This document shows, piece after piece, positions 26,465-33,620 of a stretch of 33,620 nt of DNA (positions are counted from its first letter, which is position 1; each line of letters starts with the position of its first letter). The notes under the pieces were generated by a model. It did no database searches, was not told the DNA's origin, and was given only the letters and a program-made list of their open reading frames with translations. Both the position numbers and the translations under genes were made by a program. Location: the NCBI GenBank assembly GCA_016287765.1, contig JAEEWS010000029.1, positions 1 to 33,620 on the forward strand, in the 5' to 3' direction. The stretch comes from Lachnospiraceae bacterium (GTDB taxonomy: Bacteria; Bacillota_A; Clostridia; Lachnospirales; Lachnospiraceae).

Positions 26465-27625
26465 ATGGAAACTATCAAATTATATGATGCAGATGCTTAC
26501 GCCATAGGCTTTGAGGCAACCGTTTTAAGCTGTGTGCCTGCCGAGAGGAACAACACCAAATGCTATGCAGTGGTTCTTGACAGGACCCTCTTCTTCCCGG
26601 AAGAAGGAGGCCAGAGCCCTGACAAGGGAGAGATCAACGGACATGAAGTCATAGATGTTCAGATCTTTCAGAATGTTATCACGCACTATGTTTTGGAAGA
26701 ACCTTTTGAGATCAATTCCACGGTTCACGGACTGATCGACTTTAAACACCGTTTCAGCAACATGCAACAGCATTCCGGCGAGCACATCTTCTCAGGCCTT
26801 GTGTCCTCCATGTACGGCTTTAACAATGTGGGCTTCCACTTGAGCGATAACTCCGTAACCATGGATTACGACGGTGTTCTGACTGCAAATGACATCGAGA
26901 TACTGGAGAAAAAAGCCAACGAAGCAATTTACAAGAACATTGAGATCCTTTGCGAATACCCGGCAGCAGACGTTCTTGCCCAGAAAAGCTATCGCTGCAA
27001 GAAAGAACTGACCGGCGCCATCAGGATCGTAACCATACCGGGCTACGACTGCTGTGCCTGCTGCGCACCTCACGTCAAGAAAACCGGAGAGATCGGACTT
27101 TTAAAGGTGATCCGCCTGCAGAACTACAAGGGCGGTGTCAGACTGCACATCCTTTGCGGTGAACGTGCCGTCAATTACTTCCGTGAAAGTCTGAATCTGA
27201 TCGATTCACTCACCGATGTTCTCACCACCGGGCGTGAAAACCTGAAGGATAACATCACATCAATGAAAGAAGAACTGCAGCGTCTTTCTTCTAAACTGGC
27301 AACGGCGAAGCAGGAACTTCTTCTCAAAGAACTGGCAAATCTTCCCGAAAGTGAAAAAGACGTTACACTGTTTAAGGAAAAGACCGATTCCTTTGTAATG
27401 AGGAACATACTGAATCGATTAACCGAAAAGCATGAAGGCATCTGCTCTTTCTTCTCGGGAAGCGACGAAGAGGGATGGACCTACTTCATCGGAAGCCGCA
27501 CGGAAGACTGCAGGGATGTCCAGAAGAAGCTTTCAAAGATCGGTGCAAGAGGCGGCGGAAAGCCCGAGATGATCAGCGGAAGCGTTAAAGCCACAAAAGA
27601 AGCGGTGATCAATGCCCTGAATTAA
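26465..27625 (+). CDS. Alanyl-tRNA editing protein, AlaX type with DHHA1 domain
   Basis: Free-standing relative of the alanyl-tRNA synthetase editing domain that removes serine or glycine from mischarged tRNA-Ala. The N-terminal part has FPEEGGQSPDKG (44-55). The zinc site is formed by H103 and H107 (QQHSGEHIF), and by C199 and H203 (CCAPHV). A coiled-coil-like stretch (about 255-295) leads to a DHHA1 domain ending GARGGGKPEMISGS (360-373). Length 386 fits the long AlaX class. The ribosome site AGAGGAAC overlaps the end of the HAD gene. Confidence 0.9.
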   Translation: METIKLYDADAYAIGFEATVLSCVPAERNNTKCYAVVLDRTLFFPEEGGQSPDKGEINGHEVIDVQIFQNVITHYVLEEPFEINSTVHGLIDFKHRFSNMQQHSGEHIFSGLVSSMYGFNNVGFHLSDNSVTMDYDGVLTANDIEILEKKANEAIYKNIEILCEYPAADVLAQKSYRCKKELTGAIRIVTIPGYDCCACCAPHVKKTGEIGLLKVIRLQNYKGGVRLHILCGERAVNYFRESLNLIDSLTDVLTTGRENLKDNITSMKEELQRLSSKLATAKQELLLKELANLPESEKDVTLFKEKTDSFVMRNILNRLTEKHEGICSFFSGSDEEGWTYFIGSRTEDCRDVQKKLSKIGARGGGKPEMISGSVKATKEAVINALN

Positions 27626-27626
27626 G

Positions 27627-27655
27627 TAATCACACTGATCGTGTCGATATATAAT
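27627..27655 (+). promoter_or_regulatory. Candidate promoter for the 97-residue gene
   Basis: A consensus -10 TATAAT (27650-27655), with a weak -35 TAATCA 17 bases upstream, directly after the AlaX stop. An ACAC/GTGT dyad (27633-27644) lies between the two boxes. Confidence 0.45.
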
Positions 27656-27701
27656 TTACCAAAGCTGCAAATAAAAACGAATCTCATAAAGGAGGTGCCC
27701 C

Positions 27702-27995
27702 ATGAAAGCTATAAGGACCGCATTGGAATCGGATGTCGTAAAGTATGAACCCGGGAAAGGGCTTGAAGACGGATTTGAACTTTTTTCAGACGTTGTAACC
27801 GACGGATGGATCGTAACCGAATCTCTCGTCAAACTTGAACGTCCCAACGGGGATATCGTATGCCCTTACATTCTGCACAGACGCGGGCGTACTTTCATCG
27901 GTGTCGGGGATTATATAATCACGGATTCGGACGGCACCAGACAGGTTTGCGGTGAGGACAAGATCCATAAGAGATACAGCTTCAAAGAAGAATAA
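27702..27995 (+). CDS. Small conserved-looking protein of unknown function (97 aa)
   Basis: Not firmly recognised. The ribosome site AAAGGAGGTG is near-perfect and a strong terminator follows, so it is a real, well-expressed gene. The C-terminal motif GVGDYIITDSDGTRQVCGED resembles the GDWI/GDYI-x-x-D-G-x-x-x-x-C segment of small proteins common in prophages and Firmicutes chromosomes. The protein is soluble, with acidic and basic residues well mixed and no membrane segment. It stands as its own transcription unit after the HAD-AlaX operon. Confidence 0.7.
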   Translation: MKAIRTALESDVVKYEPGKGLEDGFELFSDVVTDGWIVTESLVKLERPNGDIVCPYILHRRGRTFIGVGDYIITDSDGTRQVCGEDKIHKRYSFKEE

Positions 27996-28006
27996 TTTGA
28001 AAGGTC

Positions 28007-28043
28007 AAAAAGGTTCATAGTTTTCAGCTGTGAACCTTTTTTT
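28007..28043 (+). terminator. Rho-independent terminator
   Basis: AAAAAGGTTCA (28007-28017) pairs with TGAACCTTTTT (28031-28041) around a 13-base loop, ending in seven T (28037-28043). It follows the 97-residue gene by 11 bases. Confidence 0.9.
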
Positions 28044-28214
28044 GATTAGCACTTTCTATATCTGTCCCTCGCACGGAAAACTATATACAAATACCTCGGT
28101 CTGGATTTCTTTCTTAAAGACTTTTCATTTCTCCACCGCGCGGAGTGAGGACCGACAAAACTTCACATGAGCCCTTTCTCCTCTCCCTCTTTCGTTTGCA
28201 GTGGCAAAAATAGT

Positions 28215-28466
28215 GGAGGGATCGCTCGCGGCGGGAACAGTCGAAAACTCCGGATTCCGTCGTTAAGCGGGGCTGATATCGTTTTTCTTAAGTCGATGTT
28301 GTCTCTGCGGGGTCAAATGCTATGGAACACAAACTCGCCCATAAAGGTTGTATAGGGTTATAATCCACGTGGGCTCGAGCAGATGTTCCATGACGCATTT
28401 GTCCCCGAGCCCCGCAAACTCCTCCATAGAGTTTTCTCCTTGTTCCCGCCGTCTCGCTTCTCCCCT
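28215..28466. ncRNA. Long nested inverted repeat; candidate structured RNA or hairpin element
   Basis: The 492 bases between the convergent terminators (28044-28535) hold no convincing protein gene but fold into one long interrupted hairpin. The helices from outside in are: 28229-28239 with 28441-28451 (11 bp), 28243-28250 with 28429-28436 (8 bp), 28306-28312 with 28410-28416 (7 bp), 28314-28320 with 28395-28401 (7 bp), 28322-28329 with 28384-28391 (8 bp), 28334-28336 with 28377-28379 (3 bp) and 28337-28341 with 28370-28374 (5 bp). A side hairpin TTAAG/CTTAA (28263-28267, 28288-28292) branches from the left arm. GGGA/TCCC (28218-28221, 28461-28464) may close it. The strand and any promoter are undetermined. 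The segment is GC-richer than both neighbours. In 28044-28214 and 28467-28535 I see nothing further. Confidence 0.55.
28320..28427 (-). CDS. Possible 35-codon ORF inside the hairpin element
   Basis: An ATG at 28427, with AAGGAG eight bases upstream, opens 35 codons starting MEEFAGLGDKCVMEHLLEP and ending at TAG. It spans most of the inner helices, so its sequence is constrained by pairing. It could be a leader peptide or chance. No homologue is claimed. Confidence 0.2.
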   Translation of the reverse strand: MEEFAGLGDKCVMEHLLEPTWIITLYNLYGRVCVP

Positions 28467-28535
28467 ACAGTTTTACAGGATCACTGCAAGCCTCAGCGGG
28501 AGTGTCGAAAGCACCGTCGTTTGTTTTGATCGGGG

Positions 28536-28576
28536 TAAGAAAAGAGCCGTCGGACAAGCTTTGCCTGTCCGACGGC
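28536..28576 (-). terminator. Terminator of the putative immunity gene
   Basis: A perfect 11-bp stem GCCGTCGGACA / TGTCCGACGGC (28546-28556, 28566-28576) is followed on the minus strand by TCTTTTCTT. It ends transcription coming from the RHS toxin and immunity genes. Confidence 0.8.
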
Positions 28577-28591
28577 CGCGCGGGGAATCCA

Positions 28592-28984
28592 CTAACTATA
28601 GTGTTTTCTCTTTTCTTTTACTAATTTTGGTCTTCTAAAAGCTAATACTTCAAAAATAGTGTCTAATTCATCCGACATCAAATAATCTGTGAGAGAATCT
28701 ACAGGGATTGTCCCACCGGTCTGTAACTGAAAATACTTTATATAATCAGATTCTTCAACTTCAAAAAAACTTCCTTCAATACCTTCTGAACGTATAAGCT
28801 TTTCCCACCTAACTATACCCCCATTTTCTATACAATATCTGCAATCCCAAATGTGTTCAAAATAGATATCCACATTACCGCACTCTTTTGTATCGACATT
28901 TACGATACATTCTCGATCACCTACTGTTATTTTTTTTATATGCGATATATTTAATACTATTTCAGATTTTATTAATGTTTCCAT
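28592..28984 (-). CDS. Putative immunity protein for the RHS toxin
   Basis: An unrecognised 130-residue soluble protein. It is acidic (24 Asp/Glu against 17 Lys/Arg) with four Cys in the first half (REC, KEC, and DCRYC), and a basic C-terminal tail (KLVKEKRKH). It lies directly downstream of the RHS toxin gene on the same strand, is strongly AT-rich like the toxin tip, and is followed by a terminator. This is the classic arrangement of a polymorphic toxin and its cytoplasmic inhibitor. The ribosome site is AAAGGATGG about ten bases before the ATG. The 151-base gap to the toxin gene holds no clear structure. The function is inferred from position and composition only. Confidence 0.6.
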   Translation of the reverse strand: METLIKSEIVLNISHIKKITVGDRECIVNVDTKECGNVDIYFEHIWDCRYCIENGGIVRWEKLIRSEGIEGSFFEVEESDYIKYFQLQTGGTIPVDSLTDYLMSDELDTIFEVLAFRRPKLVKEKRKHYS

Positions 28985-29135
28985 TCTAAAATGCCATCCT
29001 TTTTAAACTTTAGGTTTTCTCCTTCCTATATATTTCACACATCACTATTATGTATAAAACAAGTGGCTTCTGTTCATGATAAACACCTGTCTCGCACGTT
29101 GCTATAATTAAAGACTTGGTTTTCCGTCCATTTGC

Positions 29136-32100
29136 TTAATAACGAATCTTAATACTTCTCCCAATATCACGTAAAAAAATCTCTAATGATGGAACTCCGT
29201 TCATTGATGTAGACGGATGAATATTGATTGTTATATTATCTGCGATATCCCCTACCAATCTTCCACCATCATAGATTCTAACGTTCTCAGGGGATAACGC
29301 GTAAAAATCATTTAAAGCAGCTTGATACCCCTTTATATCTGACACATAATTGTCAACAACGTTTGTACTATTCGTAAACACTTTATCTGACAAAAAGTTT
29401 GTGATTTTTGCAGGCGTAGAATTACTATTTGTAATCCCTGTATACGCTCCGGGGCCTTCGTAGTTGACATAAGGCGGCTTTCCGGCATTTTCTGCGATAG
29501 ATGCTCCTATACCTGTTCCAACAAGATTTCCGAGCTTGGACCCGTATTCATACAGCCATCTTCCATCTTCTCCGGTAACACTCTCATATATGCCCTCGGC
29601 TAATTCACCACCAACATATCCTCCAGCACCATCCATGATCATGGCAGCCCCGCCAACGTAATTTCCTTTGGCGGCTTTATATATTCCAACACCGACCTTT
29701 ATTCCATTACTGATTTCTGCCCTTGTTTTTCCATCAACTTCGTCCAATAGTTCCGTTTCTTCAATTACTTCAAGAACAAGATCAGTTGCAAGATCAATTG
29801 CCACGTCTGTCAAAAGTGCTACAGCAATTGTTTGTCCTCCAGGTATGAACATGCAGACTGCTGCTGCTCCAAGTTCTGCCAACCTCATAAGGTTTTTGGG
29901 AGATGTAAATTCTTCCCAAAATTGTTGAATAGTACTCTTTGAACAATACCCACTCGGATCAACGTACTTTAACGGGTTGTTCCTTACGTAGGTGTAGAGG
30001 TTCCTTCCGTCTCCGAGGTAGTTATCATCCTGGAGGAAGCGTCCCAATGAAGGAGCGTAGGTTCTTGCCCTCAGGTAGTAGGTGTCAATGGCTGCGTCGT
30101 ACTGTTCTCCGGCATAGAGGAAGTCGTTCACTTCCTTACCGTAGAGGTCATTAAGGAGATTTCCGAAGGCATCATAGATGTAAGAGGTCACTGTCTGGCC
30201 CGCAGCATTTATGAGTCTTTTGATGTCTCCGTGGGAGCTTGCGACTGTGAAGCAGTCTCCGTTCTTTTCGAGACCGTTACCGTAGATAAGGTTCCTGGAG
30301 GTCCCAGAAGTCGTTGTGTTTCCGCTTCTGTTTCCGGAAAGCTCCGTGATCTCAGCCTTTACTCCGATCACCTTCCCCGAAAGAGTCTTATATCTCTCGT
30401 CAGTTGTGCCTTCATCGGTCCAAACCTTCCTGCCGGCTCTTAAGTTCTCCGCATCGTAGAGGTTCTCCTGAAGGGTGTGCCCGTTTTCGGTGACGGTTTC
30501 AAGAAGTCCGGACAGAGTGTAGGAATACTCTGTTATTGTGCCTGTTAAGTTTTCAAGGTCAGTTATCTCATCCGAAAGATGGGTATCCGTAAAGGCTTTC
30601 GGCAGCGTTGTATTACCCTCATACTTAAGGGTTACATTTCCCTCCCTGTCGTAGCCGTAGGAGGTTGCGGTTTTACCCTGTGTCTCCGTCAGCAGGCGGT
30701 TCAGTATATCATAGGAGTAAGTCGTAACTCCCTTCCTGCTGTCCCTCTTCTCCGTGCGGTTACCCATGGAGTCGTAGGTGTAGGAAAGGGTCACTGTATC
30801 CTTGGTTCCGGTCTTCGCGCCCTTATCATCCTTCTTTTCTATGACGTGCTTTTCTGTAAGAAGGCGGTTCAGAGAGTCGTAAGTGAACTTAGAGTCCATC
30901 TCATCCGTAAGCTGTGCGATGAGATTTCCGTTCGCATCGTAGGTGTTCTTTTCTGAGTAGATCTCCTTACCCGATCTCAGGGTCTTAAGGGTCAGAACAT
31001 TCTTAAATGCATCATATGTGTAATCCGTCTTAAGGAGAGATGAGTTTATAGTACTTACGGATCTGCTCTTTAGACGTCCGTCATCGTAGTAATTATAGAA
31101 AACGGATGATCCCGAAACATTATCCTTAAGTGACAGAATGTTACCCATGTTGTCATAGGTGTAGGAAACATCATAGTTTCCGTCACTGTCATCGGATGAG
31201 ATCCTCTTTATGTTCCCCACTTCATCATAGGAAAGGTTCAGGGTATAGGTGTCGGATCCCGATGCCTCTTTCTTTACGATGCGTCCCAGAGGGTCATAGG
31301 TGTATTGTATCACATCATAAGTCCCTGCGGAAGTGTTCATAAAGAATTTCCCGCTCATAAGGGCATCAAGGCTTCCTCTTGATGATACCGTATTGTCTGA
31401 TGCGCTTCTTACATTTCTTTCTTCCTCGATGACCCGGTTCAGGGCATCGTACATAAATGAGTAGGTCTCGGTCTTTCCTGTTACATCAGAGTAAGTAAGT
31501 TCACGGACATTTCCGAAGGCATCGTGGGTCACGGACGCGACCGTACCGTTCCTGTCAGTCTTTTCTACTATCCTTCCTTCTTTATCCCTTGTGTAAAGGA
31601 CACTTGTATCATCAGGATACATGGCTTTCTTAACGTTACCTGCCGCGTCATAAACGTATCCCGTTACAGCTCCGTTGGCATCCTTTACGGATGTTACATT
31701 ACCGTTAAGGTCATAGGAGTAGTGGGTCACGTTTCCGAGAGGATCGGTAACTTTTACGACGTTCCCCCAGAAATCATTATCGTACCTCGTGGTGTTCCCG
31801 AGGGCGTCGGTGAAGATGGTCCTGTTACCAAGGATATCGTATGAGTAAGTGTTTCTTCCTGTAAAGTCATCGGCGTTATAGAGTTCCGCCTTTATGACAT
31901 TTCCCATAAGGTCATAGGAATAGAGTTCTCTTGTATCCACGGCATCCGAAGTCTCCGTTACCCGTCCTGCCGCATCATAAGTATACTCAAACGCAAGTTT
32001 TCCGTTTGCATCTTTTACCTGTACAATGCGGTTAAGAGCATCGTAGGAGTACTTTGAAGTGTTTCCTCTCGCATCCTTTACCGAGGTATTGTTACCGTTC

Positions 32101-33620
32101 TTATCATAAGTGTACTCAGTGACACCTTCCATGGGATCGATGACTTTCACGAGACGGTTATTCCTGTCATAGGACATGGTAGTTACATTTCCCATGGCAT
32201 CGGTAACACTTGTCACATTTCCGAAAGCATCATAAGAGTAAAGAGTTTCGAGGGAAGGGAAGGCAGATGTATCATCACCGATATTCACCGTTCCACCGAT
32301 CTCTTTTCTTGATATCAGGTTATTACAGAGGTCGTAGGAGAATTCTGTTCTTTCTCCCTCGGGGTAGGTGATACTTAAGACATTTCCGTTTCCGTCATAT
32401 GTTCGTGCAGTCACTCCACCATAGGGGTTTGTGATCATTACGGGGCGGTCCGCCGTATCATAGGAGATGTTTGTTACCCTGCCGTTAAGGTCCTCGGATA
32501 TCCTGTTCCCGTTCTTATCATAGGTGAATCTCAGTATGCTTCCATCCGATGCCGAGATCTCCGTAACGTTTCCGTTCTTATCGTAGGAATAGTTCACATA
32601 GAACCAGGCGTCAGCACCCGATACGCTGACAGGAGCATTTCCGTTTTCACCGGATGACTCATATGCTTCCCTTTGTATCTCGTTTTCGGATATCCTTTGT
32701 CCCGTTATGCGAAGGTCTCCTTCATCCACGAGATCAAGGTAGGTCTTTTCAGCTGTCAGTCTGCCGTTCTTGTCATAAGTGTATCTCTTAAGTCTGTAGA
32801 AGGTCGTTCCTCTTTCCGTCCTTACAGGTTCACGTGATTCCGTCATGTTGCCCGCAAGGTCGTACTTAAGAAGGGTCCCGATGCTAAGATCGTTTCCCTG
32901 AGTATTCTGTCCCGTTGTTCCGGCAGCGTATCCCACAGCATCCACGTACTTAACCACATTTCCGGCGTTGTCGTAGGTATAGGAAGCTACTGTGTTTCCA
33001 AGGGCATCCGTGACTTTTGTAAGTCTGTTAAGGGGATCGTATGCATATGCAGTCTCATTTCCTTCAGGATCTGTCTTCCTTACGACATTTCCCACCGCAT
33101 CGTAGAAGAAGGAAGTTATGCTTCCTCCGGGTGTTTCCACAGAAGTAAGGTTACCAACCTTATCATATGTGTAGATGACTCCGTGGCTGTCTTCAAAGCT
33201 CGTATTCTCCTTCTGGGTAAGGGATGCGGTCACGATGTTGTTGTTCACATCATAGGTTACATCCGTACTGTTCCCAAGGGGATCTCTTGCGGATGTCATC
33301 CTTCCCATGCCGTCGTAAGAGTAGGTGTAGCCCGGCACATGAAGAACTGAGTCAAGAGTAAGGGATGAGACCGTGCTCTTTACGGAATCCACCGTAAATG
33401 TCTTATTAAATCCTGCATGTCCGATGCTGAAGGCTCCCACAGATGCGATCTCTCTCGCCTGTTCGGGACGGACTGCCTTCACAAGGTTTGCGGCGTCATC
33501 GTAGAAAAAGAGTTCCGCATTACCCATGGTGTCAACAAGGGAAGTAACATGTCCGTACCTGTCATAGGTTATGACACTTCTGTCCTTATCATTTCCCGTG
33601 CTCACTATCCTTGACATTTC
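29136..33620 (-). CDS. RHS/YD-repeat polymorphic toxin, C-terminal part (cut by window edge)
   Basis: At least 1,494 residues; the frame is still open at the right edge, so the true N-terminus lies outside. Dozens of YD repeats (YDxxGNxxxxxDxxGNxTxYxYD) build the hollow RHS shell that encloses the toxin. The RHS-associated core follows (YDAFGNLLND, LYAGEQYDAAIDTYYLRARTY, LGRFLQDDNYLG, LYTYVRNNPLKYVDPSGY, ending near 29945). The ~270-residue tip is different. It has a hydrophobic segment (about 29800-29900), a Gly-rich part, and a C-terminal domain ending in GGRLVGDIADNI, PSLEIF and SIKIRY. This tail resembles BECR-fold (barnase/EndoU/colicin/RelE) ribonuclease toxins, a moderate-confidence match by motif memory. 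The tip is AT-rich relative to the shell. Confidence 0.88.
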   Translation of the reverse strand, partial: EMSRIVSTGNDKDRSVITYDRYGHVTSLVDTMGNAELFFYDDAANLVKAVRPEQAREIASVGAFSIGHAGFNKTFTVDSVKSTVSSLTLDSVLHVPGYTYSYDGMGRMTSARDPLGNSTDVTYDVNNNIVTASLTQKENTSFEDSHGVIYTYDKVGNLTSVETPGGSITSFFYDAVGNVVRKTDPEGNETAYAYDPLNRLTKVTDALGNTVASYTYDNAGNVVKYVDAVGYAAGTTGQNTQGNDLSIGTLLKYDLAGNMTESREPVRTERGTTFYRLKRYTYDKNGRLTAEKTYLDLVDEGDLRITGQRISENEIQREAYESSGENGNAPVSVSGADAWFYVNYSYDKNGNVTEISASDGSILRFTYDKNGNRISEDLNGRVTNISYDTADRPVMITNPYGGVTARTYDGNGNVLSITYPEGERTEFSYDLCNNLISRKEIGGTVNIGDDTSAFPSLETLYSYDAFGNVTSVTDAMGNVTTMSYDRNNRLVKVIDPMEGVTEYTYDKNGNNTSVKDARGNTSKYSYDALNRIVQVKDANGKLAFEYTYDAAGRVTETSDAVDTRELYSYDLMGNVIKAELYNADDFTGRNTYSYDILGNRTIFTDALGNTTRYDNDFWGNVVKVTDPLGNVTHYSYDLNGNVTSVKDANGAVTGYVYDAAGNVKKAMYPDDTSVLYTRDKEGRIVEKTDRNGTVASVTHDAFGNVRELTYSDVTGKTETYSFMYDALNRVIEEERNVRSASDNTVSSRGSLDALMSGKFFMNTSAGTYDVIQYTYDPLGRIVKKEASGSDTYTLNLSYDEVGNIKRISSDDSDGNYDVSYTYDNMGNILSLKDNVSGSSVFYNYYDDGRLKSRSVSTINSSLLKTDYTYDAFKNVLTLKTLRSGKEIYSEKNTYDANGNLIAQLTDEMDSKFTYDSLNRLLTEKHVIEKKDDKGAKTGTKDTVTLSYTYDSMGNRTEKRDSRKGVTTYSYDILNRLLTETQGKTATSYGYDREGNVTLKYEGNTTLPKAFTDTHLSDEITDLENLTGTITEYSYTLSGLLETVTENGHTLQENLYDAENLRAGRKVWTDEGTTDERYKTLSGKVIGVKAEITELSGNRSGNTTTSGTSRNLIYGNGLEKNGDCFTVASSHGDIKRLINAAGQTVTSYIYDAFGNLLNDLYGKEVNDFLYAGEQYDAAIDTYYLRARTYAPSLGRFLQDDNYLGDGRNLYTYVRNNPLKYVDPSGYCSKSTIQQFWEEFTSPKNLMRLAELGAAAVCMFIPGGQTIAVALLTDVAIDLATDLVLEVIEETELLDEVDGKTRAEISNGIKVGVGIYKAAKGNYVGGAAMIMDGAGGYVGGELAEGIYESVTGEDGRWLYEYGSKLGNLVGTGIGASIAENAGKPPYVNYEGPGAYTGITNSNSTPAKITNFLSDKVFTNSTNVVDNYVSDIKGYQAALNDFYALSPENVRIYDGGRLVGDIADNITINIHPSTSMNGVPSLEIFLRDIGRSIKIRY

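Noticed and set aside
28269..28277. GGGGCTGAT, which resembles the 5' end of tmRNA
   Set aside because: The following bases do not continue the tmRNA consensus, and no tRNA-like 3' half with a T-loop and CCA end is found within 400 bases. It falls inside the hairpin element.
28044..28540. CRISPR array or tandem repeat as explanation for the structured region
   Set aside because: The pairs are inverted, each occurs once, and there is no regularly spaced direct repeat.
28144..28576. Transposon ends flanking the hairpin element
   Set aside because: I could not find matching terminal inverted repeats with a flanking target duplication, nor any transposase gene, so a mobile origin is only one option.
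29939..33614. Many open frames on the plus strand opposite the RHS repeats
   Set aside because: They repeat with the period of the YD repeats and carry no start signals or known motifs.

Overview
The window looks like the chromosome of a Gram-positive, anaerobic, polysaccharide-degrading Clostridia member, most likely a Lachnospiraceae of the Butyrivibrio type. The reasons are strong AGGAGG-type ribosome sites, lipoprotein binding-protein (CUT1) sugar transporters without their own ATPase, GH43 and GH127/146 arabinan enzymes, a DUF1846 protein, ThrH and an AlaX editing protein. The genus is an inference; no 16S or other marker is present.

Region 1 (1-164): the left edge holds the first 11 codons of rpsF (ribosomal protein bS6) on the minus strand, with a textbook promoter and a leader hairpin.

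Region 2 (165-20235, all minus strand): one run of twelve closely spaced genes that reads as a Gram-positive polysaccharide utilisation locus, probably for arabinan or an arabinose-rich pectin side chain. In transcription order: a large binding protein with two extra beta-sandwich domains, two permeases, an NHL-TPR-Yip1 membrane protein, a DUF5696 exported protein, two more permeases, a lipoprotein binding protein, a LamG lipoprotein with four tandem ~155-residue beta-sandwich repeats, a cytoplasmic GH43, an exported GH43 with an unusual double-signal architecture, a small membrane protein and an ArsR-type regulator with a large sensor-like C-terminal half. Neither transporter has an ATPase gene here, so a shared MsmK-type ATPase encoded elsewhere is expected. 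The promoter region (20236-20499) carries a near-perfect LacI/GalR-type (cre-like) operator and an array of ACTAAAAT boxes and dyads. Expected flow: surface lipoproteins and exported GH43 bind and cut the polymer, the two transporters import oligosaccharides, and the cytoplasmic GH43 (plus the separate GH127/146 enzyme at 23.7-25.6 kb) releases arabinose.

Region 3 (20500-27995): mostly housekeeping genes. These are uppP, a DUF1846 protein, thrH, the GH127/146 beta-L-arabinofuranosidase, a HAD phosphatase with an AlaX-type editing protein in one operon, and a small unknown protein. Promoters and terminators are readable for most of them.

Region 4 (28007-28576): about 490 bases between two terminators that face each other. 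It has no convincing gene but contains a very long imperfect inverted repeat (28229-28451, about 49 paired bases in seven helices). This is a candidate structured RNA or mobile hairpin element and one of the least explained parts of the window.

Region 5 (28592-33620): an RHS/YD-repeat polymorphic toxin, cut by the right edge, with an AT-rich C-terminal toxin tip (probably a BECR-fold ribonuclease) and, immediately downstream, a small acidic AT-rich protein that is its likely immunity partner.
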